In this document: piece after piece, positions 45,100 to 55,772 of the stretch | Position numbering within the stretch: position 1 is the stretch's first letter | How the letters are laid out: each line of letters starts with the position of its first letter | NCBI RefSeq assembly: GCF_009363795.1 | Contig: NZ_CP045420.1 | Location: 229,001 to 293,000 of the forward strand | Length of the DNA: 64,000 nucleotides | Source: Palleronia sp. THAF1 | Lineage (GTDB): Bacteria; Pseudomonadota; Alphaproteobacteria; Rhodobacterales; Rhodobacteraceae | Direction of reading: 5' to 3' | Notes under the pieces: generated by a model | Database searches by the model: none | What the model saw: only the letters and a program-made list of their open reading frames with translations | Told to the model about the DNA's origin: nothing | Translations under genes and position numbers: made by a program

Positions 45100-45516
45100 A
45101 TGATGAAATGGCTGGTGACAGCCGTGCTTTTCTGTGCGGGTCAGATGGCGGCGGCGCAGGCGGTGGATGTGCGCGTGGACATCTCTGAACAGCGGATGAT
45201 CGTGAAGCGCTGGGGAGAGACGGTGGCGTCTTGGCCCGTGTCCACAGCGCGGCGGGGCAAGGTGACGCCAACGGGGACCTACGCGCCGCAGGTCATGAGA
45301 AAGAGGCACTATTCCAGCCTGTACAACAACGCGCCGATGCCGTGGTCGATCTTCTATTCGGGCAACTACGCGATCCACGGGACGAACGCGATCTCCAAAC
45401 TCGGCCGCCCGGCGAGCGCGGGCTGCGTGCGCCTACACCCCGACAACGCGCAACGACTGTACGGCTGGGTGCAGAACGCAGGCATGCGGAACACGCGTAT
45501 CCGGGTGGTGCATTGA
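45100..45516 (+). CDS. L,D-transpeptidase (YkuD domain)
   Basis: The 138-residue protein has a signal peptide (MMKWLVTAVLFCAGQMAAAQ) and a minimal YkuD catalytic domain: YAIHGTNAISKLGRPASAGC, with His 93 and the nucleophile Cys 109, followed by VRLHPDNAQRLYGWV. It crosslinks peptidoglycan stem peptides or anchors envelope proteins in the periplasm. ATG 45100 follows GGGGAGGA. A very long hairpin begins 6 bases after its stop. Confidence 0.93.
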   Translation: MMKWLVTAVLFCAGQMAAAQAVDVRVDISEQRMIVKRWGETVASWPVSTARRGKVTPTGTYAPQVMRKRHYSSLYNNAPMPWSIFYSGNYAIHGTNAISKLGRPASAGCVRLHPDNAQRLYGWVQNAGMRNTRIRVVH

Positions 45517-45521
45517 CCGAT

Positions 45522-45583
45522 CCACCGCGCGCCGGGTTTACCGGGCTCGGTCGTGTTGGCCGGGTAAAGGCGGCGCGCGGTGG
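45522..45583. repeat. Large imperfect hairpin after the L,D-transpeptidase
   Basis: The outer stem is 12 perfect base pairs, CCACCGCGCGCC at 45522-45533 with GGCGCGCGGTGG at 45572-45583. After a 3-by-3 internal loop, an inner stem TTTACC at 45537-45542 pairs with GGTAAA at 45563-45568. There is no T-run, so it is more like a mobile palindrome or mRNA-stabilising structure than a standard terminator. Confidence 0.65.
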
Positions 45584-45767
45584 AGGTTTGGCGATTTCGA
45601 AGTATCGGCCTTTTGTCGGCCCTGCGTTGGACGGGCGGAGAGGCGTCCGGGACTGGGGCCAGAGAAAGCAAACTTGGTCGGGCGCGATGGTTCTGTTGAG
45701 TTTCGAGATGCCGAGAGTTTTGGTGTCTAGCGTCGATGATGTGGTCCACCTCACGGGTGCCAATGGT
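45584..45767. other. 184-base gap with no convincing gene
   Basis: A minus-strand stretch reads VDHIIDARHQNSRHLETQQN, slightly reminiscent of an HNH core, but with no start, no Cys pairs and no continuing domain. It borders an AT-rich foreign-looking gene and may be decayed mobile DNA. Confidence 0.3.
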
Positions 45768-46545
45768 CTACTGTCGAGAGGCCAGTCGATCTTTGACTGC
45801 TGGCGCCGGTTGCCAGCGAGCGGCTCTTTCTTCCAAATCGTGCAAGACACCGTAAGGGATTTCGGAAATAAAATTAATTCTCAAAAAGCTAAGAATTTCA
45901 TCCTTATTCAAAGTTTTGATCTTCACGCTATCTCCTCTTGCGAACTCGAAAATGGGAGTTAGAGATTTTTGCATCTCAGCGAAAGTAAAGATAATTTCAT
46001 GTCGCGGCTGAATTAAATCATTGTATTCAACGATACTGCTGTTCACTTCCTCGACATTTTTTATGTCTTCGAGCAGTCCAGAGTATCTAGCCCGTGTGAT
46101 CTGATATAAATTTACTGTTCTTTTTGCAGCGGAAATTTGTTTCTCGTCTCCGGTCCTCGTGATTTGCGCTATCTGAATCGCCGCTTTGTCGGCGATTTCC
46201 CAGTCGAGCTCTATTCTTTCATCTAAAGAGATAATTTTCAGCGCGCATTTCGTGGCGTGCTCGTACAGAGTTGAGGCGCTTATGCTTGCTTCCGCCAATG
46301 CTGCGTTGAGGTTTCGGATCCTTTCGTCCTCCCTAAGTTGGTCTTTCTGCTCGATTTGTTTTTCGATAGAAGAAATCGTCACGATTGCAGCGGCTAGTGT
46401 TGCTAGAGCAACAATGTAGCCTTGCGCCTCCACAATAAATCCAGCTCGTTGCCACTCGAAATAAACGAAGGCGATGAAAGATAGTAATCCAAAGGCGTAG
46501 CCCAAGAGTACCCAGAACAAGATCCTGAGATGTGTTCCAACCCAC

Positions 46546-46553
<8 letters not shown>
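45768..46553 (-). CDS. AT-rich orphan membrane protein of foreign appearance
   Basis: The 261-residue product has two membrane helices near the N-terminus (about 8-30, ILFWVLLGYAFGLLSFIAFV; about 42-62, AQGYIVALATLAAAIVTISS). Helical, Lys/Glu/Ile-rich cytoplasmic sequence follows (SSIEKQIEQKDQLREDERIR). The DNA is strikingly AT-rich against a GC-rich background, except the last 20 or so codons (ERAARWQPAPAVKDRLASRQ), which look like local GC-rich sequence, as if the gene were cut and fused there. The ATG lies inside the end of parE, overlapping by 8 bases. No family is recognised. Confidence 0.65.
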
Positions 46554-48495
<1,942 letters not shown>

Positions 48496-48609
48496 GCTCG
48501 CGCCTTTCGTTCTTGTTGGGTTCCGATTGTGGCAGGGGGCGGCGGCGGCGGCAAGGTTGCGCCGTGCCGCGTTCGTCTTTTGGTCAGGTTTCTCTGGCAC
48601 AGTGGCGGC

Positions 48610-48813
48610 ATGAAGCAACTTCGCCCCCCCACAGTGCCCGATGCGGCGCCGATGCGCTTTGCGTCCGTTCGAACGTCACGGTTTCGCTATCGCGGGATGT
48701 CGACGCAGGATCGGCCCGAGTGGATGGCGCTGTGGACACCGGGGGTGCAGCCGCGACCGCTAACGGTGGCCGAGGCGCGGCGCTTCATGACGCGGGACCG
48801 GGCGGGCGACTAG
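48610..48813 (+). CDS. Small protein of unknown function (67 aa)
   Basis: ATG 48610 gives a 67-residue basic protein beginning MKQLRPPTVPDAAPMRFASV, with FRYRGMSTQDRPEWMALW and TVAEARRFMTRDRAGD. It has no membrane segment or motif. It is plausible as a small conserved protein because the frame ends with a 4-base overlap to the convergent MFS gene and lies upstream of nothing else, but it could be spurious. It is divergent from parE with 114 bases between starts. Confidence 0.5.
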   Translation: MKQLRPPTVPDAAPMRFASVRTSRFRYRGMSTQDRPEWMALWTPGVQPRPLTVAEARRFMTRDRAGD

Positions 48814-49937
48814 CGCGCAGCGGGGCGCATGGCGCTTGCGAAGACGATCATCAGGATAGCCAGCACGGCCAGAACGCCCATGCCGAACCGCAGCGAGGTC
48901 AGCGCTGCGACCGCGCCGATCAGGGGTGGGCCGATCAGAATGCCGCCGTAGCCCAGCGTTGCGACGGCGGCGATGGCCTGGCCTGCTGGCATGGTTTTCG
49001 AGGCAGCGGCCCGGCTAAAGGCGAGCGGGAAGATCACGCCAAGGCCAAGGCCCAGCAGCACGAAACCGGGCAGGGCGACAGCGACCGACGGGGCCGCCGC
49101 GATCATCGTCGCGCCGGTGACCGCTGCGATCCCGCTGGTGCGGGTGGCGGTGATCGGGCCGAGGCGTTCGATCAGGAGATCCCCCATCAGGCGGATCACG
49201 ACCATGGCGACAGAAAAGCAGGCGTATCCCAAAGGCGCGCGGGACTCGGATTGCGAGAGCGCTTCGATCAGGTAAAGCGCGCTCCAGTCCGCGACCGCAC
49301 CTTCGGCGAGCGCGCTGGACAGCGCCACGATGCCCACCAGCACCAGCGGGCCGCGCGGCAGGGCGAAGACGGGGCCGTCTTCGCTGATGCGGCTGTTCCA
49401 TGGCGTGCGGCAAAGCCAGTAGGTCAGGGCGGCGGCGGGCAGTCCGATGACCGCGAAGTGGTAAAGCGGCGCGACCCCGGAGAGGGCCAGACCCGTGACG
49501 GCGCCGATGCCGCCGGACAGAGACCACGCGGCGTGGAACGACGACAGGATGGGCTTGCCGCGCTGTTCCTCGACCTCTGTCGCCCAGCCGTTCATCGCCA
49601 CGTCGGTCGCACCGTAGGCCGCGCCGAAGATGACCAGCGCGGGGGCCAGTAGCCAGACCTGCGGCATCAGCGCCAAGGCCAGTAGGGCGATGATTTGTAC
49701 GGGGACGAGAACGCGCGTCAGGCGGGCGGCTCCGATCCGGTCGGACGCGCGGCCTGAAAGGGGGAAAGCGATGATCGCGCCGCCGGCGATGCACAAAAGC
49801 AGAAGGCCCAGCGTGTCATGGCCGAGCGCGAAGCGGTCCACGAAGGCGGGGATACGCGCGGCCCAAATGCCGAACAGAAGTCCGTTCAGGCAAAAGGCGG
49901 CGGTGGCGGCGATGCGGGCTGGGCGTGTGTCGGTCAT
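48810..49937 (-). CDS. MFS transporter 2
   Basis: The 375-residue permease has about twelve helices. It begins MTDTRPARIAATAAFCLNGL and has FPLSGRASDRIGAARLTRVL, an A-motif after helix 2. The loop VEEQRGKPILSSFHAAWSLS is typical of the YbjJ-like MFS group, with GYACFSVAMVVIRLMGDLLI in the second half. YbjJ-like members are weakly characterised; sugar or drug export is possible. The gene stands alone on the minus strand. Confidence 0.88.
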   Translation of the reverse strand: MTDTRPARIAATAAFCLNGLLFGIWAARIPAFVDRFALGHDTLGLLLLCIAGGAIIAFPLSGRASDRIGAARLTRVLVPVQIIALLALALMPQVWLLAPALVIFGAAYGATDVAMNGWATEVEEQRGKPILSSFHAAWSLSGGIGAVTGLALSGVAPLYHFAVIGLPAAALTYWLCRTPWNSRISEDGPVFALPRGPLVLVGIVALSSALAEGAVADWSALYLIEALSQSESRAPLGYACFSVAMVVIRLMGDLLIERLGPITATRTSGIAAVTGATMIAAAPSVAVALPGFVLLGLGLGVIFPLAFSRAAASKTMPAGQAIAAVATLGYGGILIGPPLIGAVAALTSLRFGMGVLAVLAILMIVFASAMRPAAR

Positions 49938-50059
49938 GCGCAGGGAATCGGGCGCGCGGCCCGCTTTTGCAAATGACGTTATGTGTCTTGTTCTTGCGAA
50001 GATTACTCTTGCCGCATCATCGGCCTACATTCCCCGCCGACGGCAAAGGGAGAACCGAT

Positions 50060-50938
50060 ATGCGTATTCTTTTCACGGGTGGTAGCGGCAAGGCGGGCAA
50101 GCACGTGGTGCCTTACCTTATCGAACAGGGTCATGAAGTGACGAACTTCGACAAGGTGCCGCTGGACGTGCCCGGCGTGAAGAACCTGACCGGCGATCTG
50201 ACCGAGGCCGGGCAGGTCTGGGGCGCGCTCACGCAGCCCGCTGACTTCGACGAACTGGAGGACGGCACGGGCGTGCGGCCCTATGATGCCGTCGTGCATT
50301 TCGCGGCGATCCCGCGGATCATGATTGCGCCCGATCACGAGACGTTTCGCGTGAACACGATGGGCACCTACAACGTGATGGAGGCCGCTTTGGGCCTGGG
50401 CATCCGCAAGGTGATCTTCGCCAGTTCGGAAACGACCTACGGCATCTGTTTCGCCGATGGGGAGCGCAAACCGGAGTACTACCCCATCGACGAAGAGCAT
50501 CCGGTCGTGCCGGGTGACAGCTATGCCATGTCGAAGGTCGCGAACGAGGTTTGCGGGCAGTGCTTCCAGCACCGATCTGGCGCGGATGTCTATGGCATCC
50601 GGATCAACAACGTGATCGAGCCGCATGAATACGCCGAGATGTTTCCGTTCGAAGAGGCAGGCCAGCGCCGCCGCAACATCTTCGCCTACATCGACGCGCG
50701 CGATCTGGGCCATGCGGTGGATCGGATGTTGAAGACCGACGGGTTGGGCTTCGAAGTGTTCAACATCGCTAACGCGGACACGTCCGTAACGATGCCCTCG
50801 GCGGACGTGGCGGAGCAGTTCTACAGCGGTGTGGAGCGCAAGCGCGAGATGGGCGAGTTCGAGACGTTCTACTCCATCGAGAAGGCGAAGGAGTTGCTCG
50901 GCTACGCGCCGAAGCATTCGTGGCGCGATGAGGTCTGA
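50060..50938 (+). CDS. NAD-dependent epimerase/dehydratase family protein
   Basis: This 292-residue extended SDR begins MRILFTGGSGKAGKHVVPYL with the Rossmann loop TGGSGKAG. It has AVVHFAAIPRIMIAPDHETF, FASSETTYGICFADG with the Ser, and YAMSKVANEV carrying the catalytic YxxxK. It could act on a nucleotide sugar or on a hexose acid, as in uronate dehydrogenase-like enzymes. ATG 50060 follows AAGGGAGAA. It stands apart, with a degenerate repeat box just after its stop. Confidence 0.88.
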   Translation: MRILFTGGSGKAGKHVVPYLIEQGHEVTNFDKVPLDVPGVKNLTGDLTEAGQVWGALTQPADFDELEDGTGVRPYDAVVHFAAIPRIMIAPDHETFRVNTMGTYNVMEAALGLGIRKVIFASSETTYGICFADGERKPEYYPIDEEHPVVPGDSYAMSKVANEVCGQCFQHRSGADVYGIRINNVIEPHEYAEMFPFEEAGQRRRNIFAYIDARDLGHAVDRMLKTDGLGFEVFNIANADTSVTMPSADVAEQFYSGVERKREMGEFETFYSIEKAKELLGYAPKHSWRDEV

Positions 50939-50949
50939 GCGGCGGCCAT

Positions 50950-50972
50950 GAGTATTTGTGAAAACAAAGAAC
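50950..50972 (+). repeat. Degenerate copy of the 23-base box (copy G)
   Basis: GAGTATTTGTG followed by AAAACAAAGAACG keeps the GAG-TATTT start and the GAA ending of the repeated box, but lacks the GC hairpin in front. It lies 12 bases after the epimerase stop and 44 bases before the MATE start, the same intergenic placement as other copies. Confidence 0.45.
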
Positions 50973-51016
50973 GGCTGGTGTTGCGCCGGGGTGTGGCGCG
51001 GCGCTAGGGGCGTCGG

Positions 51017-52357
51017 ATGGATTTTTCGACGCATATCCGCCGGACGCTGGCGTTGGGCGTGCCGCTGATCGGCAGTCTGGTCGCGCAGATGGCGATCCAA
51101 CTGACCGATGCGGTCATGTTGGGGCGCTATGACGTGGTGGCTTTGGCCGGGCAGGTGCTGGGATCGACGCTGTTCACACTGGCGCTGCTGTTCGGATCGG
51201 GCTTCGGCTGGGCCGTGACGCCGGTGGTGGCCGAAGCCGATGCGCGCGGGCAGGTCACCGACGTGCGTCGGGTGACACGCATGGCGCTGTGGCTGTCGGC
51301 GGGGTTCGGGGCGCTGGTGATGCCGCTGTTCCTGCTGTCCGGCCCCGTGTTTCTGGCGATGGGGCAAGAGCCGGAAACGGCGCGGATCGCGGCGCAGTAT
51401 CTGTTCGTGCAAGGCTGGTCGATCTTCCCGGCACTGGGGCTGATGGTCGTGCGAGCTTACTTGTCGGGGCTGGGACGCACGCGGGCTCAGTTCTGGGCCA
51501 TGACGGCTGCGTTGGTTCTGAACGGGTTGGTGAACTATGCGCTGATCTTCGGAGCGTGGGGCGCGCCGGAGCTTGGGGTGACGGGGGCGGCCATCGGGTC
51601 GGTCGTGTCGACCGGCGCGGCCTTCGGGGCGCTAGCGATTTATGCGGCGCTCACGACGCCCGAGCATGCGATCTTCGCCCGCCTGTGGCGGCCCGATTGG
51701 TCCGCGATGGGGCGCGTCTTCGCCTTGGGCTGGCCCATCGGATTGGCGACGCTGGCCGAGGCTGGGTTGTTCTCAGCCTCGGCGGTGATGATGGGTTGGC
51801 TGGGAACGGTGCCGCTGGCGGCGCATGGGATCGCGATGCAGATCATATCAGTCATCTTCATGGCGCATCTTGGGTTGAGTCAGGCGGCGACGATCCGGGT
51901 CGGCAACGCTCTAGGGCGCGATGATGCCGCTGGTCTGCAGCGGGCGGCGAGCGTTGCGCTTTGGCTGTCGGCGGGCGTTGCCGTTCCGACCCTGGTCGTG
52001 CTGGTGGTCCTGCCCGAACCGCTGATCGGTTTGTTCCTTGGCGCGGATGAGCAGAGCCGTGCGGCCGTGGTTGCCATGGGGATCGGGCTGTTGGCGGCTG
52101 CGGCGGCGTTCCAGTTGGTGGATGCCGCGCAGGTCATGGCGATGGGCTTCTTGCGCGGGTTGCAGGACACGCGCGGACCCATGTGGATCGCGTCGCTGAG
52201 CTACTGGGTGATCGGCATCCCGCTGGCCTATCTGCTGGGCTTTCCGGGCGGCATGGGCGGCGTCGGGGTCTGGCTGGGCATGGCGGGCGGTTTGAGCGTC
52301 GCGGCCGTTGCATTGCAGCGCCGGTTCTGGCGGTTGGCTGCCAAGGTAGAGGGCTAG
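51017..52357 (+). CDS. MATE-family efflux transporter (NorM-like)
   Basis: The 446-residue protein has twelve helices in two MatE halves. The first begins [20 protein letters not shown] and the second [20 protein letters not shown]. The second half also has [20 protein letters not shown], typical of NorM-type multidrug exporters that use sodium or protons. It is a different subfamily from the DinF-like MATE at 36 kb. truA follows after 4 bases, so the two share a transcript. Confidence 0.92.
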   Translation: MDFSTHIRRTLALGVPLIGSLVAQMAIQLTDAVMLGRYDVVALAGQVLGSTLFTLALLFGSGFGWAVTPVVAEADARGQVTDVRRVTRMALWLSAGFGALVMPLFLLSGPVFLAMGQEPETARIAAQYLFVQGWSIFPALGLMVVRAYLSGLGRTRAQFWAMTAALVLNGLVNYALIFGAWGAPELGVTGAAIGSVVSTGAAFGALAIYAALTTPEHAIFARLWRPDWSAMGRVFALGWPIGLATLAEAGLFSASAVMMGWLGTVPLAAHGIAMQIISVIFMAHLGLSQAATIRVGNALGRDDAAGLQRAASVALWLSAGVAVPTLVVLVVLPEPLIGLFLGADEQSRAAVVAMGIGLLAAAAAFQLVDAAQVMAMGFLRGLQDTRGPMWIASLSYWVIGIPLAYLLGFPGGMGGVGVWLGMAGGLSVAAVALQRRFWRLAAKVEG

Positions 52358-52361
52358 GGCG

Positions 52362-53117
52362 ATGCCGCGTTACGCGTTCAAGGTCGAATATCACGGCGCA
52401 CCTTTTGCGGGGTGGCAGAGGCAGGTGGACCAGCCCTCTGTCCAAGGCGCGTTGGAAGCAGCGCTGGCGCGGCTGGAAGACGACGTGCCCTCTATCGCCG
52501 CGGCCGGGCGGACCGATGCCGGGGTGCATGCGACAGCGCAGGTGGCCCATGCGGATACGGCGCGCGACTGGGACCCGTTCCGGCTGATGGAGGCGGTGAA
52601 CTATCACCTGAAACCCGCGCCGGTTGCGGTGGTGGCCTGCGCGCGGGTGGCTGACGATTGGCACGCGCGGTTCAGTGCGGTGGGGCGACGCTATCTGTAC
52701 CGCGTGGTGTCCCGGCGCGCGCCGTTGGTGCACGACAAGGGCCTGGCGTGGTGGGTGCGGCACCCGCTGGACGCGGGCGCGATGCAGGCGGGGGCGGATC
52801 GGTTGCTCGGGCAGCATGATTTCACGACGTTTCGCTCGGTGCAGTGCCAGGCGAAGTCTCCGGTGAAGACTCTGGATCGCCTGGTGGTCGAGGTGGATGG
52901 GGATGAGGTTCGATTTCATGTCGAGGCACGGTCGTTTCTGCACAATCAGGTGCGCAGCTTTGTAGGTACGTTGGAGCGCGTCGGTCGCGGGGCATGGTCG
53001 CCTGACGATGTAACGGCGGCGTTAGAGGCGCGGGAACGGGCGGCCTGCGGGCCGGTGGCGCCGCCGGAAGGGTTGTATCTGGTGGGCGTGGTGTATCCAG
53101 AAGATCCGTTCGGCTGA
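52362..53117 (+). CDS. truA: tRNA pseudouridine(38-40) synthase
   Basis: TruA modifies U38-U40 in the anticodon stem of many tRNAs. The 251-residue enzyme has the catalytic Asp in [20 protein letters not shown], the tRNA-binding [20 protein letters not shown], and [20 protein letters not shown] at the end. The start lies 4 bases after the MATE stop. The stop codon is the first part of a GC-rich hairpin that begins a composite hairpin-box repeat. Confidence 0.96.
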   Translation: MPRYAFKVEYHGAPFAGWQRQVDQPSVQGALEAALARLEDDVPSIAAAGRTDAGVHATAQVAHADTARDWDPFRLMEAVNYHLKPAPVAVVACARVADDWHARFSAVGRRYLYRVVSRRAPLVHDKGLAWWVRHPLDAGAMQAGADRLLGQHDFTTFRSVQCQAKSPVKTLDRLVVEVDGDEVRFHVEARSFLHNQVRSFVGTLERVGRGAWSPDDVTAALEARERAACGPVAPPEGLYLVGVVYPEDPFG

Positions 53118-53178
53118 GGGGCTCTGCCCCTTTTGGCCCTTGGCCAATTCACCCCGAGGTATTTGCGGAACGCTGAAA
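53117..53178 (+). repeat. Composite hairpin-box element, copy E
   Basis: The hairpin is AGGGGC at 53117-53122 with GCCCCT at 53126-53131, followed by TTT, so it also looks like a terminator for truA. After TTGGCCAA the box lies at 53156-53178 (GAGGTATTT, GCG, GAACGCTGAAA; two changes from consensus). The hairpin begins at the last base of the truA stop. Confidence 0.78.
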
Positions 53179-53180
53179 AC

Positions 53181-53240
53181 ATGGCGGCAGACCCTTTCCA
53201 CGCCTATCTGTGCATCGACGGCAGGAAAGGGCAGGCATGA
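53181..53240 (+). CDS. Possible 19-codon leader peptide upstream of ycjX
   Basis: ATG 53181 opens a frame coding MAADPFHAYLCIDGRKGQA. Its stop overlaps the ycjX start by four bases (ATGA), which would couple ycjX translation to it. The start lies 2 bases after the conserved box, with only a weak ribosome binding site. It may be chance; no homologue is known to me. Confidence 0.25.
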   Translation: MAADPFHAYLCIDGRKGQA

Positions 53241-54640
53241 TCGGCGAGTTGGTGGACGGGGTGACGACACGGATCGGTGGGCTGGGGCGCGCTGTGACGG
53301 GGCGGTTTTCCGACAACACGATCCGGCTGGGCGTCACGGGCCTGAGCCGCGCGGGCAAAACGGTGTTCATCACGTCGCTGGTCGCGAACCTGCTGGATCG
53401 GGGGCGGATGCACGGGCTGCGCGCGGCGGCGGACGGGTCGATCCGGACGGCGTATCTTCAGCCTCAGCCCAGCGATACGCTGCCCCGGTTCGACTATGAG
53501 ACGCATCTGGACGCGATGACCGGGGCCGACCCGCAATGGCCCGAGTCGACGAGTGCGGTGTCCGAGTTGCGCCTGTCGCTGAAGGTGCAGCCGACGGGGC
53601 TGCTGGCGGGGATGCGCGGCACGCGGGTCCTGCATCTGGATATCGTGGATTATCCCGGCGAGTGGTTGCTGGACTTGGGGTTGCTGGAAAAATCCTTTGC
53701 GGAGTGGTCCGAAGGCGCGCTGGTGCGGGCGCGGTCCCGCGCGCAAGGGGCGGCGTTCGTGGAACTGGTCGAAGGCGTCGATCCGACGGCCAAGATGGAC
53801 GAAGGGCTGGCCAAGCGGTTGGCTGAAGCGTGGACAGGCTATCTGCGGGCGGCCAAGGATGCGGGCTATTCGGACTGCTCTCCGGGGCGGTTCCTGTTGC
53901 CTGGGCAGATGGCCGGATCGCCCGCGCTGACCTTTGCACCATTGCCCGAAGGGGGCGGTCGTGGATCGTTGGGAAAAGAGTTCGAGCGGCGGTTCGAGGC
54001 CTACAAGCGCGAGGTCGTGCGCCCGTTTTTCCGCGCGCATTTCGCGCAGATCGATCGGCAGGTGGTGCTTGTGGATGCGCTGGGCGCGATCCATGCGGGA
54101 CCACAGGCGGTGGACGATCTGCGGGTGGCGATGACGGATATTCTGTCGGCCTTCAGGCCCGGTCGGAATGCGTTTCTGACCGAGATTTTTCGGGGCAAGC
54201 GGGTCGAGAAGATCCTGTTCGCTGCGACCAAGGCAGACCATCTGCACCACGCGCAACACGGGCAGTTGACGCGGATCATGGAGGCATTGGTCGAGGATGC
54301 GAAGCGGCGGGCGGAGTATGCAGGCGCCCGCGTGTCTTCCATGGCGCTGGCGTCGCTACGCGCGACGACCGAGGACCGTATGACGCATGAGGGCGAGGAA
54401 TTGGACATGGTGCGCGGGGTGCTGGAGTCGGGCAAGCGCGCGGCGTTCTGGCCGGGGGCGCTGCCCGATGATCCGCAGGCGTTGCTCAGTCAGGGACGTC
54501 GAGGAGAGACGGCTTGGCTGGACGGCGATTTCGCGGCGATGACCTTCGTGCCGCAGGGGGGGGCGCTGAAGCCCGGAGAGGGGCCGCCGCATATTCGGCT
54601 GGACCGTGCGGCGGAGTTTCTGATCGGGGATCGGTTATGA
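53237..54640 (+). CDS. ycjX: YcjX-family P-loop GTPase-like protein
   Basis: The 467-residue protein has the P-loop GLSRAGKTVFITSLVANLL near residues 36-54 and LHLDIVDYPGEWLLDLGLLE, where a DxxG-like switch motif sits. It has long helical insertions (EFERRFEAYKREVVRPFF) and an NKxD-like AATKADHLHH. YcjX proteins are stress-linked, dynamin-like nucleotide-binding proteins of uncertain role, nearly always paired with YcjF. ycjF follows 22 bases later. ATG 53237 with GGAAAGGGCAGG upstream is chosen. Confidence 0.92.
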   Translation: MIGELVDGVTTRIGGLGRAVTGRFSDNTIRLGVTGLSRAGKTVFITSLVANLLDRGRMHGLRAAADGSIRTAYLQPQPSDTLPRFDYETHLDAMTGADPQWPESTSAVSELRLSLKVQPTGLLAGMRGTRVLHLDIVDYPGEWLLDLGLLEKSFAEWSEGALVRARSRAQGAAFVELVEGVDPTAKMDEGLAKRLAEAWTGYLRAAKDAGYSDCSPGRFLLPGQMAGSPALTFAPLPEGGGRGSLGKEFERRFEAYKREVVRPFFRAHFAQIDRQVVLVDALGAIHAGPQAVDDLRVAMTDILSAFRPGRNAFLTEIFRGKRVEKILFAATKADHLHHAQHGQLTRIMEALVEDAKRRAEYAGARVSSMALASLRATTEDRMTHEGEELDMVRGVLESGKRAAFWPGALPDDPQALLSQGRRGETAWLDGDFAAMTFVPQGGALKPGEGPPHIRLDRAAEFLIGDRL

Positions 54641-54662
54641 GTAACTTTAGAAAGTCGATGGC

Positions 54663-55661
54663 ATGGTGAAACGCCCAGTTCTGATCGAGGACGACGCTTT
54701 TGAAGGGCCGGGACCGGCCGAGGCGTTGCCGGTTCCCGACAGCGACGTGCCTGCGGACGGGCGGGCGATGCGGACGATGGCGGCCTTGGCGGCGCGGCCC
54801 CGGTCGGCGTTGGGAACGTGGTTCTGGCGGTTGTCGGGGGCCTTGTTCGTGTTCCTGTTGTCCGTTGCGGCATGGTCGGCGGTGGATGCGATGCTGGCGC
54901 GCTCTGCCATCTTGGGTGGAATCGCGACCGTACTGGTGGCGGGCGTGGCGATCACCTCGCTGGGCTTGGTCCTGCGCGAGTTATTGGCGCTGTCGCGCCT
55001 GAAGCGCGTCGGACGGGTCCAAGCGGATGCGACGGCGGCGATCGCGGCGCAGGATCTGGATGCGGCCAAGGGCGTCGCGGACCGCATCGTGGCACTTTAT
55101 TCCGGGCGCGACGCGCTGGATTGGCAGCGCGAGCGGTTCGCCGAACGGCGGGGCGACGTGTTTGACGCGGATGCCTTGCTGGGCCTGGCCGAAACCGAGC
55201 TGCTGACCCCGCTTGATGACGCCGCGCGGGCCGAGGTCGAGGCGGCGGCGCGTCAGGTCGCGGCGGTGACGGCAGTGGTGCCCTTGGCGCTGGCGGATGT
55301 GGCAGCGGCTGCGGTCTCGAACCTGCGGATGATCCGACGGATTGCAGAGATTTACGGCGGTCGCGCGGGGTCGCTTGGCACCTGGCGGCTGACACGGGCG
55401 GTGTTCGCGCATCTGGTGGCGACGGGGGCCGTGGCGGTGGGCGATGATCTGATCGGCTCGATCGCCGGAGGATCGGTGCTGGCGCGGTTGTCGCGTCGGT
55501 TCGGCGAGGGCATCGTGAACGGTGCGCTGACCGCACGGGTCGGTGTGGCGGCGATCGAAGTTTGCCGCCCGTTGCCCTTCGTGGCAGCGAAGAAGCCGCA
55601 GGTGCATAAGCTGATCGGGCGGGCGCTGTCGGGGGTTTTCCCGCAAAGCCGGAAAGACTGA
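54663..55661 (+). CDS. ycjF: YcjF-family membrane protein
   Basis: The 332-residue partner of YcjX has a disordered acidic N-terminus and two membrane helices near residues 50-100 (LFVFLLSVAAWSAVDAMLAR, ILGGIATVLVAGVAITSLGL). The DUF697-like C-terminal domain includes VVPLALADVAAAAVSNLRMI and GSVLARLSRRFGEGIVNGAL. The pair probably forms a membrane-associated stress complex; the mechanism is not known. They are cotranscribed. Confidence 0.9.
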   Translation: MVKRPVLIEDDAFEGPGPAEALPVPDSDVPADGRAMRTMAALAARPRSALGTWFWRLSGALFVFLLSVAAWSAVDAMLARSAILGGIATVLVAGVAITSLGLVLRELLALSRLKRVGRVQADATAAIAAQDLDAAKGVADRIVALYSGRDALDWQRERFAERRGDVFDADALLGLAETELLTPLDDAARAEVEAAARQVAAVTAVVPLALADVAAAAVSNLRMIRRIAEIYGGRAGSLGTWRLTRAVFAHLVATGAVAVGDDLIGSIAGGSVLARLSRRFGEGIVNGALTARVGVAAIEVCRPLPFVAAKKPQVHKLIGRALSGVFPQSRKD

Positions 55662-55772
55662 TACTTAGCTCCGACGGACAGAGGCATCTGTTGCGGAAAG
55701 TCGGTGCGATGGAACCGGCGGCACTTTGTCGCGTTCGTGGCTGTTGGCCTCTTGCATAAGTGAACGCATTCT

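Noticed and set aside
45584-45767. HNH endonuclease remnant downstream of the L,D-transpeptidase
   Set aside because: Only a short DHI-like stretch is present, without Cys pairs, a start codon or surrounding domain.
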